From positions 186,001 through 250,000 of the forward strand of contig JAJDTU010000013.1 of assembly GCA_022826965.1 (NCBI GenBank): 64,000 nucleotides of DNA, given 5' to 3'. The first letter of the stretch is position 1. Each line of letters begins with the position of its first letter. Positions 15,944 through 22,916 of the stretch are shown here, piece after piece. Both the position numbers and the translations under genes were made by a program. The DNA comes from Dehalococcoidia bacterium. GTDB lineage: Bacteria > Chloroflexota > Dehalococcoidia > Bin125. The notes under the pieces are model-generated. The model searched no databases, was not told the DNA's origin, and saw only the letters and a program-made list of their open reading frames with translations.

Positions 15944-17329
15944 CTATCGACGTTCTGGGGCGAGCTTGAGGATGGGGCCGTTGAAGACGAGGACGTAGAT
16001 CTCGCCGTCGTTGTCTACCGCGAACGACGCGATGTTCTGACCGCTCTCCAGAATTGCTGCTCGTGCCCATCCCGTCTCGGCGACGTCGTCCGGCCAGAGC
16101 CCCCAGATGGTGCCGGAGCAAAAGTCGCCGAAGATGTACACTCCTGACAGGTGGGGCAGCGCCTCGCCTCGATAGACCATCCCGCCGGTGACCGAACAGC
16201 CTTCGTCGTGACCGTAGGAGCCGACCGGCGCAACGGCGTCGGTTAACTCGGCGCATTCGTCTTCGCTGCGGAAGCACTCGTCGCCCTCGAAGGCGTTCCA
16301 GCCGTGGTTCTCTCCGGCCACGACAATTGCGACTTCCTCGACCCGGTCCTGGCCGACATCGGCCACCCAGAGCAGATCGGTGACCGGATCAAAGGCCATC
16401 CGCCAGGGATTGCGCAGTCCCCAGGCCCAGATCTCCGGCCGCACACCGGCGATCCCCACGAACGGATTGTCCGTCGGGATCCGATAGGGCGTTGAGGTAT
16501 CGATCCCGTCGACGTCGATGCGAATGATGGTCCCGAGCAGCGTCTCGCGGTTCTGGCCGTGGCCCTGCGGGTCATTGGCTGCGCCGCCGTCGCCGAGGCC
16601 GAGATAGAGCATGCCGTCGGGGCCGAAGCGAATCGCGCCGCCGTTGTGGTTAGAGTACGGCTGCGGAATCTCGATGATCACCAGTTCCGACTCGACGAAC
16701 GCCTGTCCCTGGACGATGCGGAACCGCGACAACCGAGTGATGCTCTCACCGCTCGGTGAGTAGTAGACGAACAGATACGGATGCTCCTCGTAATCGGGAT
16801 GCAGCGCCATGCTCAGCAACCCTTGCTCCCCGCGGAACGTGATCGACTCGGTAAGGTCGAGGATGCCGAATTGCTCAATCTCGCCGTTGTCGTCGACGAA
16901 GCGGGTGATGTAGCCGCGCTGCTCGGCAACCAGCAACGAGCCATCGGGCAGCTCCAGCAGCTCGATGGGCTGGTGAAACTGGCGCCCATCCAGGATCGGC
17001 CGGAGGGTCGGCAGCGGCGGCGGTTGCTGTTCGACGACCTGCTGCGGAGCGTCGGCGGGTTGGGCTTGCTGCTGGGCTTGCTCTTGCCGGGTCTGTGGTT
17101 CCGGCTGGGCAGCGCTGGTTTGGAGTGTTTCCTGCTGCTGGGGTTGCCGGCCCGGGGTGTCCTGTTGATCCTGCTCTGGCCGGGCTGGCGGGTGCTGCGG
17201 AGTCTGTTGTTGGTCTTGCCGGATCGGAGCGGGCGGCGGATCGTCGGCGGCGCAGGCGGTGATGAGCAAGGCGGCTGCGATGGCGAGGACGCAGAGGATG
17301 CGGAGCCCCCCTCCATCCCTACGGGACAC
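15944..17329 (-). CDS. PQQ-dependent sugar dehydrogenase-like lipoprotein
   Basis: About 461 residues from a GTG at 17329; readings from 17389 or 17422 are open but overlap the upstream DUF35 gene. The start gives a short basic n-region, a hydrophobic segment (LRILCVLAIAAALLITAC) and a lipobox Cys. A long Gln/Pro-rich linker is followed by a six-bladed beta-propeller of the soluble aldose sugar dehydrogenase (YliI/GdhB-like) type: LPDGSLLVAEQRGYITRF, GEQGLLSMALHPDY, NHNGGAIRFGPDG, LYLGLGDGG, GWNAFEG. Such proteins oxidise sugars or alcohols outside the membrane with PQQ. The chosen start codon lies within a family C hairpin repeat. Confidence 0.83.
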   Translation of the reverse strand: MSRRDGGGLRILCVLAIAAALLITACAADDPPPAPIRQDQQQTPQHPPARPEQDQQDTPGRQPQQQETLQTSAAQPEPQTRQEQAQQQAQPADAPQQVVEQQPPPLPTLRPILDGRQFHQPIELLELPDGSLLVAEQRGYITRFVDDNGEIEQFGILDLTESITFRGEQGLLSMALHPDYEEHPYLFVYYSPSGESITRLSRFRIVQGQAFVESELVIIEIPQPYSNHNGGAIRFGPDGMLYLGLGDGGAANDPQGHGQNRETLLGTIIRIDVDGIDTSTPYRIPTDNPFVGIAGVRPEIWAWGLRNPWRMAFDPVTDLLWVADVGQDRVEEVAIVVAGENHGWNAFEGDECFRSEDECAELTDAVAPVGSYGHDEGCSVTGGMVYRGEALPHLSGVYIFGDFCSGTIWGLWPDDVAETGWARAAILESGQNIASFAVDNDGEIYVLVFNGPILKLAPERR

Positions 17330-17354
17330 GACCCCCCGCTGCGCGGGGGGACGG
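17305..17354 (-). repeat. Family C hairpin repeat overlapping the start of the PQQ dehydrogenase gene
   Basis: Read on the minus strand it contains CCCCCCGC-GCA-GCGGGGGG, then TGTCCCGTAGGGA and AGGGGGGC. This matches the elements at 43934-43986 and 45236-45283, apart from the loop triplet and a few linker bases. It overlaps the first codons of the lipoprotein gene and may supply its GTG start. Confidence 0.65.
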
Positions 17355-17372
17355 TGATCAGGGAGTTCGGCG

Positions 17373-17792
17373 CTACGAAGCCGGTTCATAGCGCAGGAGC
17401 GTCGTCTCCGTACCCGTAACATCCTCGAACACCGGCCGGACCCGCATCCCTACCTCGATCTCGTCCTCGTCAACGTTGACCAGCGTCGAGGTCAGACGCG
17501 GACCCTCATCCAGCTCCACCACGGCGATGATCTGCGGCTCGTCGCCGGCGAAGTCGGGCGCCGTTGGGCGGCGGGCGATTGTGTAGGTGTAAAGCGTCCC
17601 CTGGCCAGAGATCTCGCGCCACTCGAGGTCGTCTGCCAGCGTCAGCGGAGCATGCGATCGCGGATAGAAGACCCACCTGTCGCTCGAGGGCGAGTACTGG
17701 ATCCTGACCTTGCGCTCCCGCAGTCCATCCCAGAACGGCTGCGTCCGATCAATCGGCGTCGGCAGCGGGCGCTGCGATACATCGGCCGACAT
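17373..17792 (-). CDS. DUF35 (Zn-ribbon/OB-fold) acyl-CoA-binding protein lacking the zinc cysteines
   Basis: 139 residues. The OB-fold half is typical (GQGTLYTYTIARRPTAPDF, IIAVVELDEGPRLTSTLVN, VGMRVRPVFE). The preceding rubredoxin-like zinc ribbon, normally with four Cys, reads IQYSPSSDRWVFYPRSHAP: the scaffold is recognisable but every Cys is gone, and the whole protein has none. DUF35 proteins partner SCP2-like thiolases and form a channelled complex for acyl-CoA condensation or cleavage. The gene starts on the last base of the thiolase stop (TGATG), supporting a stoichiometric complex. Confidence 0.85.
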   Translation of the reverse strand: MSADVSQRPLPTPIDRTQPFWDGLRERKVRIQYSPSSDRWVFYPRSHAPLTLADDLEWREISGQGTLYTYTIARRPTAPDFAGDEPQIIAVVELDEGPRLTSTLVNVDEDEIEVGMRVRPVFEDVTGTETTLLRYEPAS

Positions 17793-18991
17793 CAGTCGCC
17801 CTCCAGGATTAGCGCGACCTGCTCGGACATCAGACCGCCATTGCCTGTGATGAATGCCACGTCTGCGTCGGGCACCTGGTGATCCTCGCCGCGCCGCATC
17901 ACCTGCCGCGCGCCCTCGGTGATGTGCGACATCCCGCCGGCCAGTCCGGCCTGACCGAATCCAAGCTGTCCGCCGTGCGTGTTGCAGGGGAAGTCGCCCT
18001 TGAAGGAGAGGTCGTGCTCGCGGACGAACGGTTGTCCTTCGCCTCGTGGACAGAAGCCGCCGTCCTCGATCGTCATCAGCACCGTGATCGTGTAGCAGTC
18101 GTAGACCGAAATCAGGTCGACCTCTTCGCGCGAACGCCCGGCCATGCTGAAGGCCTGGTCCGCCGCCGGAATCAGCGCCGTCGAGAGCATGTCCTCCGCA
18201 TACGTCGGCGTCTTGTGCAGCACGCGCTCGCCGAAGCCTGAAATCCAGGCGGGGCGATGCTTCGAGCGGCGGGCTATGTCCTTGCCGGCCACAACGATTG
18301 CCGCTCCCCCGACGCAGGGCATCACGATCTCCAGCATGTGAATCGGGTCGGAGATCATCGGCGAGTTGAGTACGTCTTCGACTGTGATCGGCACGTTGTG
18401 GAACACCGCCGCTGGATTGTGATTGGCTGACACGCGCTGATCGACGGCGATCTTGGCCAGTGCCTCAGCGTCGTAGCGGTACTCGGCGCCGTACTTCATC
18501 GCGATCTGGGCGTAGCCGCAGTTCTGGGCGACGTTGCCGTAGGGAATGTCGAACTCGGCCTGCGGCGACCCATAGTTCGCCGAGGACGCGCCGTAGCGCC
18601 AACTACTCGGACCGGTCGGCGGAACCGGCGGCCTCGGCGAGGGCCACGACGGCGCCCCAATCACCACCACATTGCAGAGACCCAGCTCAATCGCGGCCGC
18701 CGCCCGCCAGACCATCGCCGCGCAAGACGCTCCGCCCAGGTCCACGACCTCGGCAAAGTTGACCTGCATGCCCAGATACTCGGCGATCGTCGAAGGCACG
18801 AACGAGTCCGATTCCCGGATATTGGTGCAGCAGATCCCGTCCACTTCCGACGGATCAATCCCCGCGTCATCCAACGCCTCACGCGTCAGCTGAGCCCACT
18901 GCTCCAGGGTGAACATCGGCGGCGCCGTGGGGCGGCGTTCCGGTTTCCACTCGGCAATGCCGACGATCGCTGCTTCTCCACGAAGGCCCAT
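17792..18991 (-). CDS. SCP2-type thiolase (acetyl-CoA acetyltransferase family)
   Basis: 399 residues. It carries a reactive Cys in DLGGASCAAMVWRAA, a catalytic His in NTHGGQLGFGQAGL and a C-terminal ITGNGGLMSEQVALIL. These fit the non-decarboxylating lipid-transfer-like thiolases that pair with DUF35. The enzyme cleaves or forms 3-oxoacyl-CoA or steroid/aldol-type CoA thioesters. Overlap with DUF35 by one base indicates a complex. With the nearby CaiB, crotonase and acyl-CoA dehydrogenase genes it suggests catabolism of branched, cyclic or aromatic acids. Confidence 0.87.
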   Translation of the reverse strand: MGLRGEAAIVGIAEWKPERRPTAPPMFTLEQWAQLTREALDDAGIDPSEVDGICCTNIRESDSFVPSTIAEYLGMQVNFAEVVDLGGASCAAMVWRAAAAIELGLCNVVVIGAPSWPSPRPPVPPTGPSSWRYGASSANYGSPQAEFDIPYGNVAQNCGYAQIAMKYGAEYRYDAEALAKIAVDQRVSANHNPAAVFHNVPITVEDVLNSPMISDPIHMLEIVMPCVGGAAIVVAGKDIARRSKHRPAWISGFGERVLHKTPTYAEDMLSTALIPAADQAFSMAGRSREEVDLISVYDCYTITVLMTIEDGGFCPRGEGQPFVREHDLSFKGDFPCNTHGGQLGFGQAGLAGGMSHITEGARQVMRRGEDHQVPDADVAFITGNGGLMSEQVALILEGD

Positions 18992-19052
18992 AGGATGGCT
19001 CCTGTTCCAGTGTCGGAAGCAGTTTACGGCGGTGGTCGATCGCCGGAGAGCG

Positions 19053-19541
19053 CTAACTCCCAGATCCAGCGATGATCGCCTCCGGTGGCGAGGCGACAGG
19101 ACAGTCTTCGACGATCAGTTCGCGCCCAACGGCTGACAAGGCACGGCGCACCGTCGTGATGTGGCTTCGATAGAGCGGGTTGAGCAACTTCTGGATGGCT
19201 TGTCCGTCGATCTCCAGACGCTCAGCGAGTTGTTCCGCTGTCACACGTTGCTCTCGCATGGCGTTGTACAGGGCCAACTTCGCGGCGACAGTTGGCGTCG
19301 TGGAGATCATCACTTCGCCGGCGCGCAAGGAACTCGGCGTGGGCAAATCAAGCCCGCCATCGGTGTAGAAGGTCAGTGCAACGTGCAGGCAATCCTGGGC
19401 CATCTCCAAAGCCTCGGCCCACGACCATCCACATGAGTTTGCACCCCGAATCTCGCGGAACGAAATCACATATGCTTCACGACCCGTCGCTTCAAGCTCC
19501 TCGAGGTCGCGTTCGATGAGGCATGGGTACGCGTATCGCAC
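19053..19541 (-). CDS. hicB: HicB-family antitoxin with C-terminal DNA-binding region
   Basis: 162 residues. The N-terminal half is the partially degraded RNase-H-like HicB fold (YAYPCLIERD, WSWAEALEMAQDCLHVAL). The C-terminal half is a helix-turn-helix (AMREQRVTAEQLAERLEI, then IQKLLNPLYRSHITTVRRAL), which would repress the locus. It starts 3 bases after the hicA stop; the toxin-first order is usual for hicAB. It should bind and inactivate HicA. It ends 61 bases before the thiolase gene. Confidence 0.88.
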   Translation of the reverse strand: MRYAYPCLIERDLEELEATGREAYVISFREIRGANSCGWSWAEALEMAQDCLHVALTFYTDGGLDLPTPSSLRAGEVMISTTPTVAAKLALYNAMREQRVTAEQLAERLEIDGQAIQKLLNPLYRSHITTVRRALSAVGRELIVEDCPVASPPEAIIAGSGS

Positions 19542-19544
19542 GGC

Positions 19545-19751
19545 TCAGAATTCCTTCGGTTCGATCTCGAGATCTTTCAGCATTGAGCGAAGCGTACCGG
19601 GGGCGATTTCTCCATGTGGGATCGTGGTCCAGTTTAGGCCCAAGTACAGCCTCGCGTGGCTTCCCTTGCCTTCGTCAGGCCTGAATCGAATATCCAACCG
19701 CCTCCTCCGAGCGTACCTCCGGGCTCTTCTCAGAAACTCCCGATCGTTCAT
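19545..19751 (-). CDS. hicA: HicA-family mRNA interferase toxin
   Basis: 68 residues from the ATG at 19751. The dsRBD-like HicA core is clear: REFLRRARRYARRRRLDIRF, the catalytic His in GKGSHARLYL and the closing TTIPHGEIAPGTLRSMLKDL. HicA cleaves mRNA independently of ribosomes when HicB is lost. The start codon overlaps the CaiB-fusion stop by four bases (ATGA), so toxin synthesis may be coupled to that enzyme. A longer in-frame start at 19775 would lie inside the CoA-transferase gene and is less likely. Confidence 0.88.
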   Translation of the reverse strand: MNDREFLRRARRYARRRRLDIRFRPDEGKGSHARLYLGLNWTTIPHGEIAPGTLRSMLKDLEIEPKEF

Positions 19752-22162
19752 TCCAACTCGACCGGCTCCGACCACACCACTCCCGCCGATCGCAGACTCT
19801 CAATCTCGCCGCCTCGACCGATCTCCTCAAGAATCTCATCCGTCTCCTGACCCGCCAGCACGCCCGGACCGTAGTCGTCACGACCGCCGGCCATCGTCGT
19901 CAGCGCCCCCCAACGACGCACATCGCCCAGGCGCCGATGATTCGCCACCGGACTGAACCCGTTGGCCAACACATGCTCATCCCTGATCAGGAACTCCCCA
20001 ACCGGCCCGGCGTCGGCGCGAACGCAGCCCACCCCGACGGCGGTCAGCCGAGACTCCCACTCGGACGCCGGAGCCTGAGCGAACAGCTCAACCAGCGCAG
20101 TCGTCAGGGCATGCTCATCCACTGAGTCTCGGTCCTCAAGCGCCGGCGCCGCCTTCCGACAAAACGCCGTCCATTCCTCATCCCTCAGCGCCGCGAAGAA
20201 GATCCAGCCCTCCGACGCCTCGTACAGCCGATACCAGGGAGCCGTCCCGTACAGTTCGCCGTCGACCTGCCGACGCGCCGGCTTGCCTTCGTATTGCAGG
20301 AAGTCGTCGCTGTTGGCGTAGGCGTTGGCGGTCAGCATGTTGACGTAGATCTCCTGGCCCACGCCGTAGCGACGCTGCGCATACAAGCCCAACAGCGTCG
20401 CTGAGGCGACCAGCAAGCCCGTGTTGGGATCCGGATTCGCCTCGTTCGCCCGCATCAACTGACGCGAGGCCTCGCGGATCTCCTCAATCGTCTCGCAGCC
20501 CGGCGGCGGCATCGCCGATCCCGCCTGGAACAGGGCTCCGCCGATCGCTGCGCCCGGAATCGGGTGCGCGGACGGTCGGCGGGCACCCGGCGCATCGGGC
20601 CCGTACCCATTCGCCGAGACCCAGACAATCTCCGGATTGATCGCTTTCGCCGTCTCGTAGCCGATCCCCAATCGATCCGGAACGCCCGGCCGATAGTTAT
20701 GCACGATCGCATCCGCCTGCGCGATCAGATCGGCGACGATCGCCTGTCCGTCGGGATCCTTGAGGTCGATGCAGATCGATTCCTTGGCCGCGTTCGTCTT
20801 GGCCGCCAGCAGCCCGCGCAGCGGTCCGCCGCCCATGCCGCGGAACGGATCGCCGCCGATCGGCTCGACCTTGATCACCCGCGCTCCGAGATCGGCCAGC
20901 ATCGAGACTCCGATCGGCGTTGCGATAATCGTCGCGAACTCCAGGATCGTGAAGCCGTCCAACGGCTTGCCGGACGGTGTGGTGCCATTCGGCGTTGTCA
21001 TCATCGGGACATCGCCATTGTGGCCGTTCCGTGATGTCCACGAGTACCCGTTCGCCTCGCCGAGCCTCGGCGCTGGCCTCGAAATCTCCGCAGGTGTTTC
21101 GCGCAGATGCGCGATGGCGCCGACCTGTTTGACGGGACCGAGGTCAGGATCGTCAATCTCAATCGTGTCGCCATTCGCGGCCATGTCGAGGTTGTCGACC
21201 GCGTCGTGGGTCGGCGTGAACGGCTCCGCGGCGACGTTGCCCTGGGCGCGGAAGATCTCCATCCACTCGTCGCAGGTCTTCTCCTGCATCCGCTCGAGGA
21301 TACGGTCGCGCATCTCTTCGGTCGCCTCGGGCGTCCACTCCGCCTGACCGCCCTGCCATTGCTCCTCGGCGAACAGCAGCGTCAGGTCGGCGGCGTCCAT
21401 GAACGCGTAGAAGAGGTGCTCGAGCAGGTTCCCGAGCTGGATCCAACGACCGTCCCGCGACATTACCGGGTGATAGTTCAGAGTCGGCATCCCGCCGCCG
21501 ATGTTGAAGATCTGCGGATAGACCTCCGGCTCGCGCTCCGCGAGTTGGGTTAAGAGGAGGAGCAGCAGGTCAAACGGCATCAGACCCTGGAGCAGCGACG
21601 TCTCGACGATCTGCCCCAAACCGCAACGCTGTCGCTCGATCAGCGCCGCCAGGATCCCCTGCACCGCACCCTGCGACGCCCCGTGCGCCCCGACCGGTAC
21701 GGCAGCGAAGCCGGGGCCCTCGCGCAGGCGCTGGCCCGAGAACGACAGCATCCGACCGGACTTGGCCGAGACCAGGGCCTCGTACGCGGGATACTCCGCA
21801 TATGGCCCCGTCGGACCAAAGCCAGTAATCGAGCAGAAGACCGCGGCCTCATTCAGCGCCCGGACATCCGGGTATTCCAACCCCCGAGCTCGCGCCTGGG
21901 CCGGTGAATCCGTCGAGACCACCACATCCGCCTCTCGGATCAGCTCCTCCAACCGTCGCCGCTCAGCTTCCACATCCAACTCCACCGACCGCTTCCCCCG
22001 AAGCCACATCGGAGCGGCCGCCAGAGACCGCCACGGATCGCCGCCGACCGGCTCCACCTTGACCACTTCCGCCCCAAAGTCGGCGAGCACCATCGTCGCG
22101 ATGCCCCCGACGGAGCCAGCGGAGAGGTCGAGGACTCGGGTGTCGGTGAGCGGTGGGGCCAT
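19748..22162 (-). CDS. Fused double-domain CaiB/BaiF CoA-transferase, one domain lacking the catalytic Asp
   Basis: 804 residues from the ATG at 22162, which has a good RBS (GAGGA, seven bases upstream); a longer reading to 22426 would cross the divergent higB gene. Two full family III CoA-transferase domains are fused: about 1-365 and 400-804, each opening with L-x-LSA or LEFAT and VVKVEP or VIKVEP. The catalytic Asp (Asp169 in formyl-CoA transferase) aligns with Asp578 in the C-terminal domain (PDPNTG) but with Ala159 in the N-terminal one (VGAHGAS). Normal enzymes are interlocked dimers of single domains, so this chain may fold as an internal pseudo-dimer with one live site. Substrate unknown; CoA transfer between organic acids is expected. 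Confidence 0.87.
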   Translation of the reverse strand: MAPPLTDTRVLDLSAGSVGGIATMVLADFGAEVVKVEPVGGDPWRSLAAAPMWLRGKRSVELDVEAERRRLEELIREADVVVSTDSPAQARARGLEYPDVRALNEAAVFCSITGFGPTGPYAEYPAYEALVSAKSGRMLSFSGQRLREGPGFAAVPVGAHGASQGAVQGILAALIERQRCGLGQIVETSLLQGLMPFDLLLLLLTQLAEREPEVYPQIFNIGGGMPTLNYHPVMSRDGRWIQLGNLLEHLFYAFMDAADLTLLFAEEQWQGGQAEWTPEATEEMRDRILERMQEKTCDEWMEIFRAQGNVAAEPFTPTHDAVDNLDMAANGDTIEIDDPDLGPVKQVGAIAHLRETPAEISRPAPRLGEANGYSWTSRNGHNGDVPMMTTPNGTTPSGKPLDGFTILEFATIIATPIGVSMLADLGARVIKVEPIGGDPFRGMGGGPLRGLLAAKTNAAKESICIDLKDPDGQAIVADLIAQADAIVHNYRPGVPDRLGIGYETAKAINPEIVWVSANGYGPDAPGARRPSAHPIPGAAIGGALFQAGSAMPPPGCETIEEIREASRQLMRANEANPDPNTGLLVASATLLGLYAQRRYGVGQEIYVNMLTANAYANSDDFLQYEGKPARRQVDGELYGTAPWYRLYEASEGWIFFAALRDEEWTAFCRKAAPALEDRDSVDEHALTTALVELFAQAPASEWESRLTAVGVGCVRADAGPVGEFLIRDEHVLANGFSPVANHRRLGDVRRWGALTTMAGGRDDYGPGVLAGQETDEILEEIGRGGEIESLRSAGVVWSEPVELE

Positions 22163-22272
22163 CAGGAAATCCTCTACAGCGGCAGATACGAAGCCGAGTA
22201 TATGACTGCCTCGTGAGACTTCCGTCTCTTGGGGACGTTGCGTGACGCACTCGGCGGGGGTAGCCGTCAGCG

Positions 22273-22293
22273 TACTAACGCATTGCGTTAGTA
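22273..22293. promoter_or_regulatory. Perfect 21-bp palindrome, probable HigA operator
   Basis: Arms TACTAACGCA and TGCGTTAGTA surround a single T. It ends directly before the first possible higB start codons and also lies in the divergent promoter region of the CoA-transferase gene. HigA-type antitoxins bind such palindromes to repress their own operon. The higBA transcript may be leaderless or very short-leadered. Confidence 0.75.
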
Positions 22294-22302
22294 TTGTGGC
22301 CA

Positions 22303-22581
22303 GTGAGGCGATTCCGAAACCGCGACACGGAACAGCTCTTCGAGGGGAGTCACGTCCGTCGACTGCCACCAGACATCCAACGTCGAGCCCGCATGCGTCT
22401 CCAACGCGTTGTCGCCGCTGCCGCACTCAGCGACCTGCGCCTACCTCCATCGCATCGCTTGGAAGCCCTACGCGGTGATCGCGCTGGCGAGCACAGCATT
22501 CGCATCAACGACCAGTGGCGGATCTGCTTCATCTGGACAAATGAAGGCGCGATGGAGGTTGAGGTCACTGACTATCACTAA
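22303..22581 (+). CDS. higB: HigB/RelE-family toxin
   Basis: 92 residues from the GTG at 22303 (VRRFRNRDTEQLFEG); a TTG at 22294 is in frame but would add MWP, unusual for the family. The RelE fold is recognisable by LHRLEALRG-like packing (SHRLEALRGDRAGEHSIR) and the C-terminal NDQWRICFIW, whose Arg and Trp are typical of HigB-type ribosome-dependent mRNA interferases. Toxin-first gene order matches higBA. The adjacent palindrome implies autoregulation by HigA. Confidence 0.88.
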   Translation: MRRFRNRDTEQLFEGSHVRRLPPDIQRRARMRLQRVVAAAALSDLRLPPSHRLEALRGDRAGEHSIRINDQWRICFIWTNEGAMEVEVTDYH

Positions 22582-22591
22582 GGCCACCGCC

Positions 22592-22882
22592 ATGAGCACG
22601 CAAGACCCCATCCACCCCGGTGAACACCTCGCTGAGATCCTCGACGAGCTGAGCATTACCCAGTATCGGCTGGCCAAGACGATCGGCGTCCCCCAGGTGC
22701 GTATCGGCGACATCGTCCATGGCCGACGAGCAATCACCGCCGATACGGCTCTCCGCATCGGACGAGCCTTGGGCACCACGCCCGACTTCTGGCTCAATCT
22801 TCAGCGCATGTACGATCTCGACATTGCCCGCTCAAAGGTCGACCTGGATGAGATTCTTCCGCTGGTAAGCGGCCCGAACTAA
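22592..22882 (+). CDS. higA: HigA-family antitoxin, XRE HTH
   Basis: 96 residues. It begins with the HigA signature IHPGEHLAEILDEL, then an XRE helix-turn-helix (ITQYRLAKTIGVPQVRIGDI, HGRRAITADTALRIGRALG) and TPDFWLNLQRMYDL. It binds and neutralises HigB and represses the operon through the palindrome at 22273-22293. The ATG at 22592, ten bases after the higB stop, is chosen over longer readings. It is convergent with the beta-propeller gene. Confidence 0.92.
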   Translation: MSTQDPIHPGEHLAEILDELSITQYRLAKTIGVPQVRIGDIVHGRRAITADTALRIGRALGTTPDFWLNLQRMYDLDIARSKVDLDEILPLVSGPN

Positions 22883-22916
22883 GTCCCACAGTGTCGCCGC
22901 GAACGAGTCCGATCGG

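Noticed and set aside
22294-22302. TTG at 22294 as the higB start
   Set aside because: It would add three residues not expected for the family; the GTG at 22303 fits better, although neither has an RBS.
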